A stretch of DNA of 8,377 nt, taken from NCBI GenBank assembly GCA_015068525.1, contig SVKJ01000041.1, forward strand, positions 1 through 8,377. Reading direction: 5' to 3'. Under the pieces are notes generated by a model, which was not told where the DNA came from, made no database searches, and saw only the letters and a program-made list of their open reading frames with translations. A program made the translations under genes and the position numbers. The number at the start of each line of letters is the position of its first letter. The first letter of the stretch is position 1. This stretch comes from Oscillospiraceae bacterium (GTDB lineage: Bacteria > Bacillota > Clostridia > UMGS1840 > HGM11507). Shown here piece after piece: positions 4,824-8,377 of this stretch.

Positions 4824-5504
4824 TTACTCTTTTATTTCTTCTGTATCTTCTTTTACTTCTTCTAAAACTTCTTCAAACAGTTCTCCTGCTTCTTCTTTTG
4901 CATCTTCAATAATTTCTTCATATATATCTTCTTTGATTTCTTCAACACCATCATCGTATTCTTCGTAATATTCTACTTCGAATTCGTCATCTGCTTCTTT
5001 TTTGCCTGATTTTATAACAGCAGTAAGTATAGCGCTTGTAAGACATAAAAGACCTGAAATACAAACTATAAAGTGAACTTTAAGTTCTGCTACAGGTGCA
5101 CCTTGTGAAAGGTAAGAAATAATTGTAGGGATAAGGTCAAATGTCTGCCATGAAACAGGAAGCATAGTAAGTATTAAAGATGTTGATTTAAACTTAACAG
5201 GAAGAAGAGAACCAACAATCGGTGAAAGTGCAAGAACAGAAACGAAAAACATACTTAAATAGAATGGAAGTATATTCATAAATGGAATAGGATTTCCCAT
5301 TTCTTTATACTGTTCAAACATTTTAAACTGTTCAAAATAAGGCTGAAAAATATTTCCGATTGAAAAATAAATAAGTCCCAATCCACCAAGAATACCTAAA
5401 ACCATCGCTATTATTTTCATAACAGGGTAGTTTTTTTCTTTGTTATCAGCGTATACATCAATTTCTTCATCAACCATATAATCAATATAGTTATTAGTGT
5501 CCAT
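4824..5504 (-). CDS. Membrane protein with acidic C-terminal tail, function unknown
   Basis: I do not recognise a family. The 226-residue protein begins with a short acidic N-terminal segment (1-27) and then has four hydrophobic segments, at about 28-52, 76-101, 107-131 and 142-164. They are separated by short loops; the first loop (53-75) is rich in Phe, Gln and Glu. After a basic patch KSGKK (165-169), the last 57 residues are dominated by Glu and Asp in an EE-rich, heptad-like pattern (for example EEIIEDAKEE, EEVLEEVKED), likely a charged helix or disordered tail on the cytoplasmic side. AAAGGACGG is at 5521-5513 on the minus strand, 8 nt before the ATG. It has its own promoter and its own terminator, so it is monocistronic. 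A tail of this kind could bind cations or basic partners; that is a guess. Confidence 0.75.
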   Translation of the reverse strand: MDTNNYIDYMVDEEIDVYADNKEKNYPVMKIIAMVLGILGGLGLIYFSIGNIFQPYFEQFKMFEQYKEMGNPIPFMNILPFYLSMFFVSVLALSPIVGSLLPVKFKSTSLILTMLPVSWQTFDLIPTIISYLSQGAPVAELKVHFIVCISGLLCLTSAILTAVIKSGKKEADDEFEVEYYEEYDDGVEEIKEDIYEEIIEDAKEEAGELFEEVLEEVKEDTEEIKE

Positions 5505-5565
5505 TTTTTTTACCGTCCTTTTATTATAAAATTTATTAAAACCTTTACAGTTTCATTCAAGATAT

Positions 5566-5594
5566 ATTTTAGCATTAATTAGTCTTTAATGCAA
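5566..5594 (-). promoter_or_regulatory. Promoter with internal inverted repeat, acidic-tail gene
   Basis: On the minus strand TTGCAT (5594-5589) is followed after 17 nt by TAAAAT (5571-5566). TGC directly before the latter gives an extended -10 (TGnTAAAAT). A perfect inverted repeat GCATTAA (5572-5578) / TTAATGC (5586-5592) fills the spacer, exactly where a repressor would block RNA polymerase. The operator role is inferred. Confidence 0.5.
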
Positions 5595-5634
5595 CATTTT
5601 TTTTATATTTAATAGAATGTTTATAATTTTTTAA

Positions 5635-5663
5635 TTGATTTTAATACATATATTATGTATAAT
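5635..5663 (+). promoter_or_regulatory. Promoter of the zinc-ribbon/ROK kinase cluster
   Basis: TTGATT (5635-5640), 17-nt spacer, perfect TATAAT (5658-5663). The predicted start near 5670 leaves a leader of under 20 nt that still includes the Shine-Dalgarno GGGAGG (5675-5680). It is divergent from the promoter at 5566-5594, and the intergenic region has no other gene. Confidence 0.65.
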
Positions 5664-5687
5664 TAAACTAAGATGGGAGGTTTTTTT

Positions 5688-6284
5688 ATGACGATTTGTC
5701 CTCATTGCCAAAAGTCGAACGATTCTGACAATAGATTTTGCGGATATTGCGGAACGACTTTGTTGGCAAAAGATTTAGTTGTTGATGGTAAAAAAAATAG
5801 AAATCAACTGCGATTTTTAAATGATCTTTTTAAAAGTGTTTCACTTAATATAGTATATATTTTAGTATGTGTGATACTGTTGGGATTTGCAATAGGATTT
5901 TCCTTATATTTTTTAAGAGAATTTAATAATATGCTGTTTGGTTTTAACTATCATATAAATCAGATTTCAGTAAAGTTTTCATATATTTTAGAGGGTATGT
6001 CATTTAGTTATATTGCTCCGTCAGTTATTTATATACTTCGTACAATAAGTTTCTTTGTTTTGGGTGTGACATTAATTCTTGATATTCCTGTAATTATTTT
6101 CTATATTGTATTTGGTTGTTATGTTTTTTGTTATAGGAGAAAGAATAATATATATATGAAAAAGCCTGTTGCACTTACTAAACTTAAAATGATGATAACA
6201 AAATATTCGCTTGTGTTTAATATTATTGTTTTTTGTTTTTTAATTGTTTTACTTCTTTTGAAATTATACATAGGAGGAATATAA
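5688..6284 (+). CDS. Zinc-ribbon membrane protein
   Basis: The start is at 5688, not at the in-frame ATG at 5673, because the upstream ATG overlaps the Shine-Dalgarno GGGAGG (5675-5680). From 5688 the protein has 198 residues. It opens with a zinc ribbon CPHC (4-7) and CGYC (18-21), a two-knuckle Cys4 site common at the N-terminus of Firmicutes membrane proteins. A basic stretch follows, then hydrophobic segments at about 52-76, 109-130, 132-149 and 173-194. The loop after the third segment, YRRKNNIYMKK, is basic and so probably cytoplasmic, as is the ribbon. The family function is unknown. The stop codon is directly followed by the next ATG, so the two products are likely made in coupled fashion. 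Confidence 0.8.
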   Translation: MTICPHCQKSNDSDNRFCGYCGTTLLAKDLVVDGKKNRNQLRFLNDLFKSVSLNIVYILVCVILLGFAIGFSLYFLREFNNMLFGFNYHINQISVKFSYILEGMSFSYIAPSVIYILRTISFFVLGVTLILDIPVIIFYIVFGCYVFCYRRKNNIYMKKPVALTKLKMMITKYSLVFNIIVFCFLIVLLLLKLYIGGI

Positions 6285-6662
6285 ATGGAAGAAAATAAAG
6301 ATATAGTTATAGTAAAACCTGCATCATATACCAAACAATGCAAATTTTGCGGGAACACTATAGAAGAAGATATGCAGTTTTGTACTTTTTGCGGAAAAAA
6401 TCAAAATGAAGAAATAAGAAGAAAAAGAAGGATAAAAAGAAAGAAAAAGAATATTTCAAAGACTGCTTCTGTGATTTCATTTTTGATTTCATTTATTGTT
6501 TTAATATTTGCTGTTATAAGGATGTGTTTTTTTAATACTTTAAATGTAAGCCTGTTTGGAACAACTTATGAAAATATTATAATAAATCAGACTGTTACAA
6601 TAGGGTCCCTTATAATAAGTATGATGTTTTTAAAACTTGGAATGTTTTTATATAAATTATAG
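6285..6662 (+). CDS. Small zinc-ribbon membrane protein
   Basis: A 125-residue protein with the same plan as its neighbour: zinc ribbon C19-x2-C22 (CKFC) and C33-x2-C36 (CTFC), a very basic linker with RRKRRIKRKKK (45-55), and two hydrophobic segments at about 61-83 and 104-123. The positive linker next to the first segment predicts a cytoplasmic ribbon. The Shine-Dalgarno AGGAGG (6272-6277) lies inside the last codons of the preceding gene, and the ATG follows its TAA with no gap. The basic linker could touch nucleic acid or phospholipid, but nothing in the sequence decides this. Its function is unknown. Confidence 0.8.
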   Translation: MEENKDIVIVKPASYTKQCKFCGNTIEEDMQFCTFCGKNQNEEIRRKRRIKRKKKNISKTASVISFLISFIVLIFAVIRMCFFNTLNVSLFGTTYENIIINQTVTIGSLIISMMFLKLGMFLYKL

Positions 6663-6679
6663 GAAAAAAGGAGAATTAT

Positions 6680-7618
6680 ATGTACTATTTAGGAATTGAT
6701 TTTGGTGGAACGAATATTGCAGCCGGTATTGTTGATGAAAAGGGGAATATTATAAAAAAAGATTCCACCCCAACTTTAAAAGAGCGAGATAGCGAAGAGA
6801 TTATCAACGATATGATAAATGTTTCTTTGAAAGTTTTAAAAGATGCAAATCTTACAATATCTGATATAGAGGGTGTCGGAGTAGGGTGCCCCGGAATTGT
6901 TGACAATAAATGCGGCGTTATTAAGCATTTAAGCAATATAGGAATGACGAATTTTCCTTTAAGAGAAAGACTTTCCCAAGTGTTTAAAACCAGAATAAAT
7001 ATAGAAAATGACGCGAACGCTGCTGCACTTGGCGAGTATAAGAGGTATGGAGAAAATTCTAATAGTTTTATATTTGTTACTTTAGGAACAGGTATTGGCG
7101 GAGGTATTATAATAGATGGCAAGATATACAGCGGTTTTAATGGTGCAGGTGCTGAAATAGGGCATATGAAAATAGAAATAAACGGTATACCTTGCCCTTG
7201 CGGATGTGATGGGTGCTGGGAACAATATGCTTCAGTTACTGCGCTTATAAGAAACACGAAAGAGGCTATGGATAAAAATCCTCAGTCTATGATGCATAAA
7301 TGGGTAAAAGAAAACGGAAAAGTATCAGGAAGAACTGCTTTCGAGTGTGCAAAAGCAGGCGATGAAACTGCAAAAGAGGTAGTTGATAATTATATTAAAT
7401 ATCTTGCTACAGGTCTTATTTCTATTATAAATGTATTCCAGCCTGAAAGAATTGTTATAGGGGGAGGAATTTCAAAAGAAGGAGATTATCTTCTAAACCC
7501 GATAAAGCAAATAGTTTATGATTGTAAATACAACAATTACGTTGAAAAAACAAAAATTGAAATTGCCAGACTGTTTAACGATGCAGGAATAATAGGTGCG
7601 GCACTTTCAGTAATGTAA
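6680..7618 (+). CDS. glcK: ROK family glucokinase
   Basis: The 312-residue sugar kinase transfers phosphate from ATP to a hexose, most likely glucose, giving glucose 6-phosphate in the cytosol. Seen: the phosphate-binding motif DFGGTN (7-12); GVGCPG (67-72); the catalytic base Asp111 in ENDANAAA (109-116); GTGIGGGI (136-143); and EIGHM (159-163). The ROK zinc site is formed by His162 with the C-x-C-G-x2-G-C-x-E motif at 172-181 (Cys172, Cys174, Cys179). IVIGGGIS (258-265) is the second nucleotide-binding glycine motif. There is no N-terminal helix-turn-helix, so this is an enzyme and not a ROK repressor. The Shine-Dalgarno AAGGAG is at 6668-6673. The gene starts 17 nt after the second zinc-ribbon gene. 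The substrate could also be another hexose such as N-acetylmannosamine or fructose; motifs alone do not exclude this. Confidence 0.9.
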   Translation: MYYLGIDFGGTNIAAGIVDEKGNIIKKDSTPTLKERDSEEIINDMINVSLKVLKDANLTISDIEGVGVGCPGIVDNKCGVIKHLSNIGMTNFPLRERLSQVFKTRINIENDANAAALGEYKRYGENSNSFIFVTLGTGIGGGIIIDGKIYSGFNGAGAEIGHMKIEINGIPCPCGCDGCWEQYASVTALIRNTKEAMDKNPQSMMHKWVKENGKVSGRTAFECAKAGDETAKEVVDNYIKYLATGLISIINVFQPERIVIGGGISKEGDYLLNPIKQIVYDCKYNNYVEKTKIEIARLFNDAGIIGAALSVM

Positions 7619-7644
7619 TCAATGTTAAAAAAAGGGGTTTTTTT

Positions 7645-8139
7645 ATGAAAAAAAGGGTGTTTTTAGTATTATGCTTAATTTTCGTTATCTTAACAGGATG
7701 TACTAAAACTCCGAGTGAAGTTTTAGTACCGCCTGAAATTGAAAATGAACAAAAACTTCCGTCAAAATTTTCTTTGGATAGTCTGGAAATTTCGGCAGAG
7801 GAAATTATTGAAACTATACAGGTAGATTTTAATGACGGGGATACAAAAGTAAAATTAACCAATAGTGACGGGAAATACCTGGTTGTAAATTATAAAATAA
7901 AAAATAATGAGTCATTCGATATAGATATTGACCATTCGGCTGAAGTTGTAGTTGCCGATGTTAATGGTAAATTTCACTATGGAGAATACTACGAATATAA
8001 AACCGGTAAGGAAAATATAAAAGTAGGACCTAATGAAGAAAAGATGGTTTCATTTGTGTGTGATTTGGAAATAGAAGAAAAACCAGATGTTCTTATATTT
8101 AAATATAAGGGTAATGAACAAAAATTAGAAGTTGAGTAA
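7645..8139 (+). CDS. Lipoprotein, possible DUF4352-like
   Basis: A 164-residue secreted lipoprotein of unknown function. The N-terminus MKKRVFLVLCLIFVILTGC is a lipoprotein signal peptide: positive start, hydrophobic core, and lipobox LTGC with lipidated Cys19. After a Pro/Glu-rich linker (about 20-40), a beta-rich domain follows. YLVVNYKIKNNESFDIDI and the late FVCDLEIEEKPDVLIFKY resemble the immunoglobulin-like DUF4352 fold found in many Firmicutes lipoproteins; this is a pattern judgement, not a proven match. The Shine-Dalgarno AAAGGGG (7631-7637) is followed by a T7 tract and ATG. It starts 26 nt after the ROK kinase and is the last gene of the cluster. Its stop codon sits in the loop of a 10-bp hairpin. 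Confidence 0.8.
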   Translation: MKKRVFLVLCLIFVILTGCTKTPSEVLVPPEIENEQKLPSKFSLDSLEISAEEIIETIQVDFNDGDTKVKLTNSDGKYLVVNYKIKNNESFDIDIDHSAEVVVADVNGKFHYGEYYEYKTGKENIKVGPNEEKMVSFVCDLEIEEKPDVLIFKYKGNEQKLEVE

Positions 8140-8150
8140 TCTCAACTTCT
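8127..8150. terminator. Hairpin at the lipoprotein stop codon, T-run missing on the plus strand
   Basis: AGAAGTTGAG (8127-8136) and CTCAACTTCT (8141-8150) form a perfect 10-bp stem around TAAT, so the TAA stop codon is in the loop. No T-run follows on the plus strand, where IS-like sequence begins at once. On the minus strand the stem is followed by AATTTTTG, so it could terminate leftward transcription out of the IS. Confidence 0.5.
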
Positions 8151-8252
8151 CAGACTGTCGAAAAAGTCGGTCTACCGCAAAAAAATTAAAAAATTTTTAG
8201 AATATTGATAAATAAAGATATTAATAATTCAAAGTGAAATGGCAAGGGTATG

Positions 8253-8306
8253 AACCGACCCCCAATTGTTAGACCAAAATTCTAACAATTGGGAGGTCGG
8301 TTTTTT
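8253..8306 (+). promoter_or_regulatory. Large hairpin guarding the transposase start
   Basis: CCCAATTGTTAGA (8261-8273) pairs perfectly with TCTAACAATTGGG (8281-8293). After one bulged A (8294), AACCGACC (8253-8260) pairs with GGTCGGTT (8295-8302). T6 (8301-8306) follows, as in a terminator. The transposase Shine-Dalgarno GGGAGG (8291-8296) is inside the 3' arm and so is hidden when the hairpin forms. Confidence 0.8.
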
Positions 8307-8377
8307 ATGGCAAAATATAGTTATGAATTTAAAATGGAAATTGTTCAAGCATACCTAAATGGCGAAGGAGGATATAT
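8307..8377 (+). CDS. IS3-type transposase OrfA, N-terminus only
   Basis: ATG at 8307, 10 nt after GGGAGG, opens a frame that continues to the window edge: 23 full codons, MAKYSYEFKMEIVQAYLNGE and on. The pattern [KR]-x-S/Y-x-E-F-K-x-x-[IV]-V-x-x-Y-L-x-G-E-G is typical of the first helix of the helix-turn-helix domain of IS3-family OrfA proteins, IS150 group. The frame is intact as far as visible. Only 23 residues are present, so the family assignment is probable and not certain. Confidence 0.7.
   Translation, partial: MAKYSYEFKMEIVQAYLNGEGGY

Larger units (their letters stand above)
8150..8377 (+). mobile_element. Left end of an insertion sequence, probably IS3 family (partial)
   Basis: IS-like sequence starts around 8149-8153 (CAGACTGTCGAAAAAGTCGG) and leads through about 150 bp of AT-rich DNA to a transposase OrfA start at 8307. 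The element runs off the window, so the right inverted repeat and target duplication cannot be seen. The exact left boundary is uncertain by a few bases. The imperfect inverted repeat AGACTG (8152-8157) / CGGTCT (8168-8173) lies at the proposed tip. Confidence 0.6.

Noticed and set aside
6685..7257. 190-codon open frame on the minus strand inside the ROK kinase gene
   Set aside because: It is fully antisense to a gene with all ROK motifs, and its proline/serine-rich peptide is what antisense of such a gene gives.
6680..7618. ROK transcriptional repressor (NagC/XylR type)
   Set aside because: There is no N-terminal helix-turn-helix; the protein starts directly at the DFGGTN motif.
8201..8230. 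Transposase promoter with TTGATA at 8205-8210
   Set aside because: No acceptable -10 box lies 16-18 nt downstream.

Overview
The window looks like chromosome from a low-GC Gram-positive bacterium of the class Clostridia. The DNA is strongly AT-rich, Shine-Dalgarno sites are strong (AGGAGG type), the infC-rpmI-rplT operon has a Firmicutes-style L20 attenuation leader, and the gene families (TIGR04086 membrane protein, YtqA-type radical SAM protein, ROK glucokinase) are typical of Firmicutes. No species can be named from the sequence alone.

Left part, plus strand (1-2330): a short open tail of unknown origin, then an esterase of the tributyrin/S-formylglutathione hydrolase-like family (131-919), then the translation operon infC-rpmI-rplT. 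The operon has its own sigma-A-like promoter at 937-965. Its leader contains a complete terminator/antiterminator pair at 988-1075. IF3 starts at an ATT codon at 1101, not at the ATG at 1188. The operon ends at a terminator at 2300-2328.

Gene-free stretch (2252-2622): a perfect 30-bp direct repeat (2259-2288 and 2495-2524). Each copy is followed 12-13 nt later by a different rho-independent terminator. Between the copies lie a near-perfect AT palindrome and a long branched hairpin (2381-2429). The stretch ends with the purC terminator (2565-2605).

Middle part, minus strand (5504 down to 2623): in transcription order, a membrane protein with a very acidic tail, a strong terminator, a YtqA-like radical SAM protein, a TIGR04086/DUF3792 membrane protein, and a PurC-like SAICAR synthase of an atypical subfamily. 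The radical SAM gene has no visible Shine-Dalgarno and starts 12 nt after the terminator's U-run, so it may be leaderless.

Right part, plus strand (5635-8150): from a divergent promoter region, a tightly spaced cluster of two small zinc-ribbon membrane proteins, a ROK-family glucokinase and a lipoprotein. The first two genes abut (TAA directly followed by ATG). At the far right the window enters an insertion sequence that appears to be of the IS3 family. Its transposase start is preceded by a 20-22 bp hairpin that buries the Shine-Dalgarno and ends in a T-run.

Most of the window is ordinary housekeeping chromosome. The non-routine signals are regulatory or structural: the ATT start and attenuator of infC, the duplicated repeat-plus-terminator module after rplT, the terminator/leaderless junction before the radical SAM gene, the hairpin guarding the transposase, and recurrent T6-T7 tracts right before start codons. 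I see no defence system, CRISPR array or clearly new multi-gene system.
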